A stretch of 64,000 nt of DNA from Schaedlerella arabinosiphila. Its GTDB lineage: Bacteria; Bacillota; Clostridia; Lachnospirales; Lachnospiraceae. Shown here one piece after another: positions 25,826 through 34,291 of the stretch. Under the pieces are notes generated by a model, which had not been told where the DNA came from, ran no database searches, and saw only the letters and a list, made by a program, of their open reading frames with translations. Each line of letters begins with the position of its first letter. The stretch's first letter is position 1. The stretch covers positions 434,001-498,000 of the forward strand of contig NZ_RHJS01000002.1 of NCBI RefSeq assembly GCF_003885045.1. The letters are read 5' to 3'. The translations under genes were made by a program, and so were the position numbers.

Positions 25826-26788
25826 ATGAAAGTACTGGGAATTTCCTTTGGAAGAAGGAATCAGCGCTGTGATGTGATGGTAAAAGAGGCACTGTTTGCA
25901 GCGAAGGCAGCAGGAGCAGAGGTGCAGTTTATCAATACGATCCGAATGGATATCGGACATTGCCGCGCATGTGATTACTGCAGCCGTCTGCGGGACAAGG
26001 GGGAAGTGGAGATCCACTGCTGCATGAAGGATGACTTTTCTGTTTTGGAGGAGGCGTGTCTGGAAGCGGACGGGATCATCATCGGCGCGCCGGTCTATGC
26101 GGTCGGCATCGTAGGGCAGTTTAAGAATTTTGTGGATCGTTTCGGGCCGTCCCATGACAGGGCAGCACTTCTGGAAGTAAATAAAAAACGTAAGGAAGAA
26201 GGCAAACCGGAGCTGGATTCCAGATATTTTAAAGACCGCTATACCGGATTCATTTCCGTAGGAGGCGCGCAGACTCATAACTGGGTTTCTCTGGGGCTTC
26301 CCATGCTGGATCTGTTCAGCTTTTCCTTCTGTATGAAGTGCGTGGGTCATGTGGATGCATATGATCAGGGAAGGACAGGACATCCGCTGCTGGATCCGGC
26401 TCTGATGGCAAAATGTGGGGAGCTTGGAAAGGCTGTGGCAAAGTCTGTTGGAAAACCATACGAGGAAGTGGATACCTGGGTGGGAGAGGATGGAGTTTGT
26501 CCGGTCTGCCATAACCCGCTGCTTAGTATGAACGGGACGACCCACGTGGAGTGCCCGGTCTGCGGGATCTGGGGAGAGCTGTCCGTGGAAGGAGAGAGGG
26601 TGAAGGTAGATTGGCTTGAAAAAGAAATTGCGCGGGCACGCAATACGACCATCGGAATTTATGAACATTACAATGAGATTCAGAACATGATCAAGGTCTG
26701 TGTGCCGAAACTGACAGCCAACAAGGAGACATTACCGAAGATGATGGAAAGATATGAGAACTTTGAAGAGAGCATTACTGCCATGTAA
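25826..26788 (+). CDS. Flavodoxin-fold protein of the iron-sulfur flavoprotein type with a C-terminal rubredoxin-like knuckle pair
   Basis: This 320-residue protein has an N-terminal NADPH-dependent FMN-reductase/flavodoxin fold (MKVLGISFGRRNQRCD; APVYAVGIVGQFKNFVDRF). A compact cysteine cluster at residues 46-66 (GHCRACDYC, later HCCMKDD) resembles that of iron-sulfur flavoproteins. Near residues 230-255 two CPVC motifs suggest a zinc ribbon or rubredoxin-like site. It is therefore a probable electron carrier or reductase. It stands between the isomerase/oxidoreductase pair and a sugar symporter, consistent with recycling or using the reducing equivalents made there. The start follows GGAGG; the enzyme's substrate is unknown. 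Confidence 0.75.
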   Translation: MKVLGISFGRRNQRCDVMVKEALFAAKAAGAEVQFINTIRMDIGHCRACDYCSRLRDKGEVEIHCCMKDDFSVLEEACLEADGIIIGAPVYAVGIVGQFKNFVDRFGPSHDRAALLEVNKKRKEEGKPELDSRYFKDRYTGFISVGGAQTHNWVSLGLPMLDLFSFSFCMKCVGHVDAYDQGRTGHPLLDPALMAKCGELGKAVAKSVGKPYEEVDTWVGEDGVCPVCHNPLLSMNGTTHVECPVCGIWGELSVEGERVKVDWLEKEIARARNTTIGIYEHYNEIQNMIKVCVPKLTANKETLPKMMERYENFEESITAM

Positions 26789-26850
26789 CACGGAGAAATG
26801 AGAATAAAAATATACCATTACTTTAGAGAAAGTAATGCCAGGAGGGCGCT

Positions 26851-28233
26851 ATGAATGAAACAAAAATAAACAGATATGGTATGGAACCGCTGACCTTTAA
26901 AAATTACTTTGTGTACGGAATGGGGAATTTTGCTTCCCAGTTGTCCTGGACCATGGTAGGTACATATCTCTCCATTTTCTATACGGATGTATTTGGCCTC
27001 GGGGTAGGGGCTGTAGCCATGCTGATGCTGATCGCCAAGGTCTGGGATGGTATCAATGATCCTATGATGGGAACCATCATGGAACGAACTCACACGAGAT
27101 GGGGACGTTTCAGGCCTTATATATTTGCTGGCGCGCCGCTTCTGGTCGTATTTACGATCCTGACATTTACGGTTCCGGGATTCGGCGGACCGGCCAAGCT
27201 GATCTATGCATATGTGACCTATATCGGACTGGGAATGGCTTATACCATGACCAATGTGCCGTACACGGCGCTCCCGGCCGTTATGACTCATGATCCGAAG
27301 GAAGTAAACCGGCTGAATGCCGCGCAGATGATGGGCATGACCATCGGGCAGATCGTTCTGAACCTGACCGTATTGCCTCTGGTCACCTTCATCGGCGGCG
27401 GAGACCAGGCAAATGGATATCAGAAGACGGCAGCCCTGCTGGCAATCGTTGCACTTCCGATGTTCTGGGCAGTGGCAGTGATGTCGAAAGAAAAGGTGAC
27501 GGTGGAAAAGAAAGAACAGGGCAAGGTTCTGGACGGCTTGAAAATGATTGCAAAGAATAAGAACCTGCTCTGCGCCATGTTCTATTCCTTCTTTAATATG
27601 TTCGGTATCTTAGGACGTATTTCGGTGGCTGTATTCTTTTACATGCACTGTGTACAGAATTTTGCGCTGATCACGGTATTTATGATGATGCAGATGGCAG
27701 TCGGGACGCTGGTGATGCCCTTTGCGCCGAAATTTGTAGAGAAGTTCGGAAAAAGGAACGGCGCGATCATCTCCATGGTGATTCAGGGAGCCGCATTGCT
27801 CCTGCTGTACTTCGGACCATCCACCAGTATACCGTTCAACTTCCTGTGCATGATCATCTATGGAACCGGATATATAGCAGGTCCATCCGGAAGCGGCATG
27901 ATCGTTGACGCGATTGATGACTTTGATGACAAGTATGGTGTCCGTAATGACGGTATGGCATTTTCCTTTAACGGTACCGCAATCAAGATCGCGACCGCAA
28001 TCGCCAACTCAGTGTTCCTTCTTGTCATGGGGGCATTTGGATATGTGGGCGGCGGAGAGATCACATCCCATGTACAGACCGGGATCAATCTGGCTGCAAA
28101 CATGCTTCCCGGAATCGTATTCCTGATCGGGATCATTCCGCTTGCATTGTATGACTTGGACAAGCCGGGATATATGGAGGCGGTCAGAGAACGCCTGACC
28201 GCGCGCAACGCGGAGAAAAAAGCGGAAGAGTAA
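26851..28233 (+). CDS. GPH family sugar:cation symporter (MFS)
   Basis: This 460-residue transporter has 12 hydrophobic helices and the glycoside-pentoside-hexuronide family signature AKVWDGINDPMMGTIMERTH in the first half, plus GMGNFASQLSWTM at TM1. GPH carriers import glycosides, pentosides or hexuronides with H+ or Na+. It shares many motifs with the second GPH gene at 31132 (YVTYIGLGMAYT, VRNDG), so the pair arose by duplication. A close AGGAGGG ribosome binding site precedes the ATG. The iron-sulfur-flavoprotein-like gene is only about 60 bp upstream, so the two are probably co-transcribed. Confidence 0.9.
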   Translation: MNETKINRYGMEPLTFKNYFVYGMGNFASQLSWTMVGTYLSIFYTDVFGLGVGAVAMLMLIAKVWDGINDPMMGTIMERTHTRWGRFRPYIFAGAPLLVVFTILTFTVPGFGGPAKLIYAYVTYIGLGMAYTMTNVPYTALPAVMTHDPKEVNRLNAAQMMGMTIGQIVLNLTVLPLVTFIGGGDQANGYQKTAALLAIVALPMFWAVAVMSKEKVTVEKKEQGKVLDGLKMIAKNKNLLCAMFYSFFNMFGILGRISVAVFFYMHCVQNFALITVFMMMQMAVGTLVMPFAPKFVEKFGKRNGAIISMVIQGAALLLLYFGPSTSIPFNFLCMIIYGTGYIAGPSGSGMIVDAIDDFDDKYGVRNDGMAFSFNGTAIKIATAIANSVFLLVMGAFGYVGGGEITSHVQTGINLAANMLPGIVFLIGIIPLALYDLDKPGYMEAVRERLTARNAEKKAEE

Positions 28234-28257
28234 CTATGACCTCTTTGCCACACCTGA

Positions 28258-28312
28258 TATCGTGAGGGTATCCACACCGAATCCCAGCCATCCGGAGATG
28301 GTGAAGAAGGCA
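28258..28312 (+). pseudogene. Short remnant of a Gfo/Idh/MocA oxidoreductase gene
   Basis: Bases 28266-28311 match 17221-17266 of the oxidoreductase gene with one mismatch and encode VSTPNPSHPEMVKKA. Nothing else of the gene remains nearby. It is a leftover from a deletion or recombination between paralogous gene sets. Confidence 0.7.
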
Positions 28313-28315
28313 ACA

Positions 28316-28356
28316 AGAAAACTGCTATGATTTTTGTCATGGCAGTTTTTTTGTGC
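28316..28356 (+). terminator. Intrinsic terminator after the first GPH symporter
   Basis: AAAACTGCTATGA and TCATGGCAGTTTT pair around a short T-rich loop and end in a T-run. Confidence 0.75.
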
Positions 28357-28481
28357 GGAAAAAGATAAAATTTTACGCCTCAGAAAGCAGCAGGGAGAAA
28401 AGCGTAGATATGCCGAAAGATATAAACTAAGAAATAATATATTTTTCTGCCCGGCAGGGGGCGGCATATACGGACAGAAAG

Positions 28482-28510
28482 CAATCAATTTGCTACGCAA
28501 ATTGGTTACA
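28482..28510 (+). promoter_or_regulatory. Leader hairpin repeat, copy 1 of 3
   Basis: The core AATTTGC-TAC-GCAAATT forms a stable stem-loop ending 24 nt upstream of the AraC-GH39 start, just before its ribosome binding site. The whole 29-bp sequence recurs at 50562-50590 and 56352-56380, differing only in the loop. Confidence 0.7.
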
Positions 28511-28534
28511 GACAACAGTCAGGAGAAACAGGAA

Positions 28535-30907
28535 ATGAACAAGATACAGATTACATCGGCAGGCGGGGAAGCCTGCCATTCCCACAGAAGTGCAGAACTG
28601 ATCTATGTGCTGACAGGACAGGCCAAGATCCATATACGGGGAGAAGATTTTCAGGCGTTTCCAAAGGATGTGATATTGATCAATCCGGAAGAACCGCACG
28701 GCTGGAGCGGCCATAAGGGCGCGCTGGTCTGTAAGATATATATGGACTATTATGTGCTGAAAAATGCGCTGAAGCAGGAGCCATTTTTGTTTTTATGCAA
28801 CAGTGTCAGAGAGCCGGAGAAGGATTATGGGAGAATCCGCTACATCCTGGAAACGATTTTGAGCAAATATGCGGAAGCGCCGGAGGGGTTCTGGGTGGAA
28901 AGCCTGTATTATGCACTGTGGGAGGGAATCAAGACCCAGTATCTGGCGGCAAGTACCGGACAGACCGCACCGGTGGGTGATAAGATCGGAGAAGTGATGG
29001 ACTATATCCAAACGTCTTACGGCCAGCCGTTAAATCTGGCGGAGACAGCGGCGAGATGGTACATGTCGGAATCCGCGTTTTCCAGGTTTTTCAAACGGGA
29101 GACGGGAACCGGATTTACGGAATATGTGAGAAATCTCCGTCTGGAACAGGCAAAGGAACAGCTTTTGTCCACCAATAAGACCGTCACGGAGATTGCCTAT
29201 GACTGCGGATATTCCAATCTATCCGTATTTAATAAAAATTTCCGACAGGCATTTTCCTTAAGCCCCAAACAATTCCGGCAGGAAAGAAACATACCGGTAC
29301 AGAAAACAAACGCTTCAGATCTGGATGGGCTGGCGGCTTATTTAAAGGATTCCGCCTCTTATAAGAAAAAGGCAGAGACGAAGGGAAAACGGATTTTGAT
29401 TGATACAAGGCAGGGAAGTCCCTTCGGGGATTCGGCGCTGCACTGCATGAATGCCGGGATGTTTGCCAATCTTCTGGAGGCAAGGGTGCAGAAGCATGTG
29501 TCCATGGTAATCCAAAACCTGGGCGTGAAATGCATCCGGCTGTCCAACCCTTTTGATCCGGAGCTGAAAATACGGTCCGGCCACGGGACGGAACAGATGA
29601 ATTTTGAAAAAATGGATACGGTACTGGATTTTTTGCTGGAGCAAGACGCGGTTCCGGTATTTGAGCTTCCGGAGCGGCAGAAAAAGATGATCGTCAGTAT
29701 CGGTTCGGATAAAAGGCTGGAGGAGATCAGGACAGATCCGGTTTTTCTGTCCCTGGAGGAGTGGGAGCGTGCCCTGGAAGCGCTGATGAAGCATCTGGCA
29801 GACCGCTATACGGCAAAGGAGGTCGGCAGATGGGGCTTTGAGATCTGGTACGACGTGGAACAGGTGACCGGCGCAGGACAGATTCCGTATTTTCTTTTAT
29901 ATGAGCGGACGAGGAGCATCATCAAGGCTTATGCCCCGGAAGCGAAGATCGGGGGCAGCGGATTGAATACCGAGCTCAGCCGGGACGTGCTAAAGGAACA
30001 GCTCCTCTGGTGGAAGGATCGGGAGGATCGACCGGATTTTCTGACATTTATCAGTTACCCATACCAGGTGGAATGGGATGAAAAGAAGGAGACAGGAAAA
30101 CAGTACAGCCTTTTGAGCATTGATTCGGATACCCACTTTGTAAAACAGGATATGGAAAATTATTATGCTCTCATGAGGGAGACAGACTATCCGGAAACAC
30201 CGGTATGGGTATCTGAATGGAATACCTCTCTCTCGGAACGGAATATTTACAATGATAGCTGCGCAAAGGCATGCCATATGCTGACGCAGATGGTGGATGC
30301 CGCGGACAGGATCTGCCGGATGAGCTATTGGGGGATCAGCGACTGTCCCTCTCAGTATTTTGATTCTGCGGCCCCACTGATCGGCGCCACCGGACTGATC
30401 ACCAGGGACGCTCTGCTGAAGCCGGCCTACTATGCGTTTGAATTTTGGAAGCAGTTGGGAGAGCGGATGCTTGGAAAAGGAGAACACTACATCGCCACAT
30501 CCCAGCATGGGGACTCCGTCCAGATCCTGACATTTAACGCGAAGCAGTTCAGCTACGGTTATCAGCTCAAGGACGAGGACCGGCTGGCGCCCGGTGAGCT
30601 GCCGTTCGTATTCCGGAACAGCCATAGGCTGGAGCTGACTTTTGCCCTGGAGGGGATGAAAAAAGGAAAGAAAAAAATATGCATTTACCGGGTAGGGGAA
30701 GTCTCCGGCAATGTTTTGGCGGAGTGGAAAAAGCTGGGGTACGCCAATGACCTGCTGCGATCGGAGATTGCATACCTGCAGAAGATCTGCATTCCACGGA
30801 TGGAGGTATTGTATCAGGAGGTCACAGGAGGGATACTGGAGCTGGATGTGATGCTGGAGGCCAACGAGATGGCGCTGATCCTGGTTTTCTGCAAGGATTA
30901 TCCTTAA
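28535..30907 (+). CDS. AraC regulator fused to a GH39-like domain (altered acid/base)
   Basis: This protein of about 790 residues is the paralogue of the 23237 protein. It has a cupin-like sensor (residues 1-95, HSHRSAELIYVLTGQAKIHI), AraC helix-turn-helix pair (about 150-255, MSESAFSRFFKRETGTGFTE and YSNLSVFNKNFRQAFSLSPK) and a C-terminal GH39-like region. Here the acid/base motif reads FEIWYDVEQ (Asp440 for the usual Glu of NEP), whereas the nucleophile motif VWVSEWNTS keeps Glu561. Hydrolysis would be impaired but not excluded. The ATG at 28535 follows AGGAG; 67 upstream codons are open but unconserved. A 29-bp hairpin shared with two other genes precedes the ribosome binding site. Confidence 0.85.
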   Translation: MNKIQITSAGGEACHSHRSAELIYVLTGQAKIHIRGEDFQAFPKDVILINPEEPHGWSGHKGALVCKIYMDYYVLKNALKQEPFLFLCNSVREPEKDYGRIRYILETILSKYAEAPEGFWVESLYYALWEGIKTQYLAASTGQTAPVGDKIGEVMDYIQTSYGQPLNLAETAARWYMSESAFSRFFKRETGTGFTEYVRNLRLEQAKEQLLSTNKTVTEIAYDCGYSNLSVFNKNFRQAFSLSPKQFRQERNIPVQKTNASDLDGLAAYLKDSASYKKKAETKGKRILIDTRQGSPFGDSALHCMNAGMFANLLEARVQKHVSMVIQNLGVKCIRLSNPFDPELKIRSGHGTEQMNFEKMDTVLDFLLEQDAVPVFELPERQKKMIVSIGSDKRLEEIRTDPVFLSLEEWERALEALMKHLADRYTAKEVGRWGFEIWYDVEQVTGAGQIPYFLLYERTRSIIKAYAPEAKIGGSGLNTELSRDVLKEQLLWWKDREDRPDFLTFISYPYQVEWDEKKETGKQYSLLSIDSDTHFVKQDMENYYALMRETDYPETPVWVSEWNTSLSERNIYNDSCAKACHMLTQMVDAADRICRMSYWGISDCPSQYFDSAAPLIGATGLITRDALLKPAYYAFEFWKQLGERMLGKGEHYIATSQHGDSVQILTFNAKQFSYGYQLKDEDRLAPGELPFVFRNSHRLELTFALEGMKKGKKKICIYRVGEVSGNVLAEWKKLGYANDLLRSEIAYLQKICIPRMEVLYQEVTGGILELDVMLEANEMALILVFCKDYP

Positions 30908-31131
30908 AAAGGGAGAAACAAGTCTGCGGAGATGGCCGGAAATCCAGATCATCGGTTCAGAGGAGGAAAAACGGCAAAAATTGACAAATATATAGATGAT
31001 TTTTGCACCTCTGATTCATCCGGACATCAGTATTTTCAAGGAAAGGACATTTTTCAAAGGCTGTGGATTAGTTTTTCGGGAAAAGAAATCTTAAAATAGT
31101 AAGAAAACAAAGGAAAAGGAGGATTTCTTTT

Positions 31132-32532
31132 ATGGAAACCGGAAACAGAGTAAAAGAAAATGTCGGACGGATTCAGGTCGGGGCATATGGGATGGGGAAT
31201 TTTGCGTGCCAGCTATCCTTTACGATGGTCAACATGTACCTGGCATATTTTTATACCGACGTATTTGGACTGTCCGCGGCGGCGGTGGCAACGCTTCTGC
31301 TCGTGGCGAAGGTATGGGATGGTATCAATGACCCGATGATGGGGGCGCTGATGGATAAGACATATACCCGGGTGGGGGGATATCGTACCTATATGATCGC
31401 TGGTGCCGTTGCATTGGTGGTCTTTACCATTCTGACGTTCAGCGTGCCCGGATTCGGAGACAGCGGAAAGCTATTCTACGCCTATGTGACCTATATCGGG
31501 CTGGGCATGGCTTATACGGTAATGAATGTGCCGTTTAACGCGCTGCCTTCCCGGATGACGGACAACCCGAAGCGGCTGAACCAACTGTTCGCATCCAGCA
31601 TGTGGGCAGGGGGACTTGGAAGTACGGTGCTGGGAATGTGCACCATGCCCCTGATCCTGATGCTTGGAAACGGCGTGCAGGAAGCAGGCTATCAGAAAAC
31701 CGCCATAGTCTATGCGGTAGTTTCCCTGCCGATGGTTCTTTTGATGGTGCGGCTTTGTAAAGAAAATCCGGACATTGCGAAGGCAAAAGAGATCACGGCC
31801 GCTAAAGAGGGTGAAAAAGGAACGTCCTTTTTTGGATTTATAAAATCCATTTTTACCAATAAAAACCTGCTGTGCGTCTATGTATACATGTTCTGCGCAA
31901 TGTTCAGCCAGATTGGAAGGGCAAGCACCGCTTTCTATTATTATATGTTCTGTGTAGGCAATATGGCCTGGGCATCCGTACTGATGTCCGTAAGCGGGTT
32001 GGTGGGCCTGGTGCTGATCCCCTTTGTCCCGGCGCTGATCGGGAAGTACGGAAAGAAAAAGGTGGTCATTGTATCACAGATCATCCAGATTATCGGACTG
32101 ATCATGATGTTTGCAGGCCCGTATACCAATATTCCTTATACCATTGCCGCAAATCTGGTCTATGGACTTGGCGGCGGGTACAGTGCATGTGTGGGCGCTA
32201 TGATCGTCGATGCACTGGACAATTATGAATACAGGACCGGTGTGCGCAACGACGGAGTGGCATTTGCATTTAACGGGCTGATGACGAAGATCTCCGCAGC
32301 CATTGCGGGTTCCATCGGTCTGATGGTCATGGCGGCGTTCGGGTATACCAACGGCGCAGACCTGACGGAGCGTGCGCTGACCGGGATCAATACAGGCGTC
32401 AATATTGTTCCCCTTGTGGCGGCGGCAGCGGCGATCGTCCCGATGCTGCTCTTTGACCTGAATGAAGAGAAAATGACAGTCATCCGTCAGACGCTCAAGG
32501 AACGCAGGGAGACTGTATTAAAGGGGCAGTAG
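31132..32532 (+). CDS. GPH family sugar:cation symporter (MFS), second copy
   Basis: This is a 466-residue 12-helix carrier with the family motif AKVWDGINDPMMGALMDKTY and a TM1 region GMGNFACQLSFTMVNMYLAY, very close to the 26851 protein. It lies downstream of an AraC-GH39 gene, as a second regulator-transporter set, and upstream of a carboxylesterase. The ATG follows AAAGGAGGA. The two symporters probably have related but distinct glycoside substrates. A leader of about 220 bp separates it from the regulator gene; no clear promoter could be fixed there. Confidence 0.9.
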   Translation: METGNRVKENVGRIQVGAYGMGNFACQLSFTMVNMYLAYFYTDVFGLSAAAVATLLLVAKVWDGINDPMMGALMDKTYTRVGGYRTYMIAGAVALVVFTILTFSVPGFGDSGKLFYAYVTYIGLGMAYTVMNVPFNALPSRMTDNPKRLNQLFASSMWAGGLGSTVLGMCTMPLILMLGNGVQEAGYQKTAIVYAVVSLPMVLLMVRLCKENPDIAKAKEITAAKEGEKGTSFFGFIKSIFTNKNLLCVYVYMFCAMFSQIGRASTAFYYYMFCVGNMAWASVLMSVSGLVGLVLIPFVPALIGKYGKKKVVIVSQIIQIIGLIMMFAGPYTNIPYTIAANLVYGLGGGYSACVGAMIVDALDNYEYRTGVRNDGVAFAFNGLMTKISAAIAGSIGLMVMAAFGYTNGADLTERALTGINTGVNIVPLVAAAAAIVPMLLFDLNEEKMTVIRQTLKERRETVLKGQ

Positions 32533-32623
32533 AGAACGTGCGGAGCCGTGGCTGCAGGCTGCCCGCGGCAGGAAGCTCTGCAAAGAATTTCTTAGAGGAA
32601 AAACCTGGAAAGGAATAATCAAT

Positions 32624-33952
32624 ATGAAGCTGGCAACAACGAAATATGGTGTGATAGAAGGCGTGGAGAAAACGGGATATTCCTTGTTTTGCGGAATCCC
32701 ATATGCAGAGCCGCCGGTCGGGGAACTCCGCTGGAAGGCGCCCCGGCCCGTAAAACCCTGGGAGGGCGTGTACCGTGCAGACAGGTTTCGTGCCCGGGGC
32801 TGGCAGGAAAATGATACGGAAGGGGAGGTTCCCTTCTGGAAGGAAAAGCTGTTGAAAGAATTTTACGATGATCCCCGGTATATTCCGGAGATGAATGAAG
32901 ATATGCTTTATCTGAATATCTGGACACCCGCGAAGCAGGCCGGAGAAAAACTGCCGGTTGCATTCTGGGTGCACGGAGGCGGCTTTGGAAGCGGCTGGAG
33001 CTGGGAAAAGGAATTTGACGGAGAAGCATACTGCGGGCGGGGAGTGATCCTGGTCACCATTGCGTACCGTCTTGGAATGTGGGGGAACCTGGTACACCCC
33101 TGGCTGAACGCAGAGAATGAACATGGCGTATCGGGGAACTACGGTATTCTGGATCAGATAGAAGCGCTGAAATGGGTCTATGACAATATTGAGGCATTTG
33201 GCGGTGATCCGGACAATATTACGGTGTTCGGGCAATCGGCCGGGGCCATGAGCACACAGTTTCTTGTATCGACGGAATTATCCGGAAACAGGATCGCAAA
33301 GGCTATCTTCCAGAGCGGCGGGGCACATAACAACGAAGCGCTTGCTGGCCGCACCTGGGAAAAGAGTATGGAGATCGGCCGGGGATTTGTGGAAGAGACA
33401 AAGGCGGGGTCGCTGGAGGAGCTGCGGGCCATGCCGGCAGACCGGCTGGAACTGCTGGCGGAAGCATACAGCGCCGTGAAGCAGGAGGGAATCCTGTTTA
33501 TGCCGGTTGCAGACGGATATGTATTTTCGGAAAATACAACGGATTGCCTGGAGCACGGACATGTAAAGCAGATTCCGTATATGCTGGGCACTACGGAAAA
33601 TGACCTTTTTGTCACGCCCGAAATGCTGGAAAGAGGGGAGAAGACGACGCTTTACAAAGGGTGCATCGAATGGAGCCAAAAAACAGAAGAACTCTGGAAC
33701 CAGCCTTCCTATGTGTATTACTTTAAGCGGCATTTGCCGGGGGACGACTGGGGTGCGTTCCACTGCGCAGAGCTCTGGTATATGTTCGGCACGCTGGATC
33801 GCTGCTGGCGGCCCTTTGAGGAGCAGGACCGGAAGCTGAGCCGGGAGATGCTGGAGTATTGGGTGAACTTTATGAAAACCGGGAAACCGGCGGATGCAGA
33901 GGAGTGGAGACCCTGTACAAGGGCGGATGCGTTTGTGAAAGTACTGGAATGA
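32624..33952 (+). CDS. Type-B carboxylesterase
   Basis: This 442-residue alpha/beta hydrolase of the carboxylesterase/para-nitrobenzyl esterase family has the N-terminal FCGIPYAEPPVGELRWKAP, the EDMLYLNIW segment, the oxyanion loop WVHGGGFGSG, and the nucleophile elbow FGQSAGAM (Ser205). The acidic residue is probably in MLGTTENDLF and the catalytic His in WGAFHCAELWY. It probably removes acetyl, feruloyl or similar ester decorations from an imported glycoside, given the symporter directly upstream. It lacks a signal peptide, so it acts in the cytoplasm. Ribosome binding site AAAGGA is about 7 bp before the ATG. Confidence 0.88.
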   Translation: MKLATTKYGVIEGVEKTGYSLFCGIPYAEPPVGELRWKAPRPVKPWEGVYRADRFRARGWQENDTEGEVPFWKEKLLKEFYDDPRYIPEMNEDMLYLNIWTPAKQAGEKLPVAFWVHGGGFGSGWSWEKEFDGEAYCGRGVILVTIAYRLGMWGNLVHPWLNAENEHGVSGNYGILDQIEALKWVYDNIEAFGGDPDNITVFGQSAGAMSTQFLVSTELSGNRIAKAIFQSGGAHNNEALAGRTWEKSMEIGRGFVEETKAGSLEELRAMPADRLELLAEAYSAVKQEGILFMPVADGYVFSENTTDCLEHGHVKQIPYMLGTTENDLFVTPEMLERGEKTTLYKGCIEWSQKTEELWNQPSYVYYFKRHLPGDDWGAFHCAELWYMFGTLDRCWRPFEEQDRKLSREMLEYWVNFMKTGKPADAEEWRPCTRADAFVKVLE

Positions 33953-34017
33953 TTCGCGGCGGGAGCCGTTTTTGCCAAAGGAAAATCAGCCTTCCTGCTG
34001 CCGACGCTGAGATAAGG

Positions 34018-34057
34018 AAAAGCCGTTGCTTGGGTTTTTGTCCATGCAACGGCTTTT
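34018..34057. terminator. Intrinsic terminator after the esterase gene
   Basis: AAAAGCCGTTGC and GCAACGGCTTTT form a 12-bp stem; T and A runs on both sides could serve both strands. Confidence 0.8.
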
Positions 34058-34071
34058 CGGGTGGTTCTGAT

Positions 34072-34224
34072 TCAATTTTTGAAATACAAATCAGAGGGTT
34101 CATCTGCACGATATGATTTCCATTCTTCTGTTATTTTCCGTATCAAATCCGGTTTCAAAAAAATAAAAATACCGAATACAAAGAGTATAATTCCCCCACA
34201 AATAGACCATAACATATTTATCAT
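34072..34224 (-). pseudogene. Small membrane protein of DUF6199 type, apparently truncated
   Basis: A 50-codon frame on the minus strand begins with ATG 34224 (or 34215) after AAGGAG. It has a hydrophobic helix (GGIILFVFGIFIFLKPDLI) and then the family-like stretch TEEWKSYRADEPSDLY. DUF6199 proteins normally continue with a second transmembrane helix; here the frame stops right after FKN, so the gene is probably broken at the border of the accessory region. Function of the family is unknown. Confidence 0.55.
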
Positions 34225-34291
34225 ACTCCTTTATCAAATATTTCCAAAGCAATCTGAATAATTTCGTCCACTTCATAGTCCAGCTGAACAA

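Noticed and set aside
25793..26668. 291-codon minus-strand frame opposite the flavodoxin-like gene
   Set aside because: It is a shadow of the strongly supported plus-strand gene and has no family motifs.
14378..33952. Interpretation of the Gfo/Idh and isomerase genes as a myo-inositol (iol) operon
   Set aside because: IolB-, IolC-, IolD- and IolE-type genes are absent, and the regulators and transporters point to glycosides instead.
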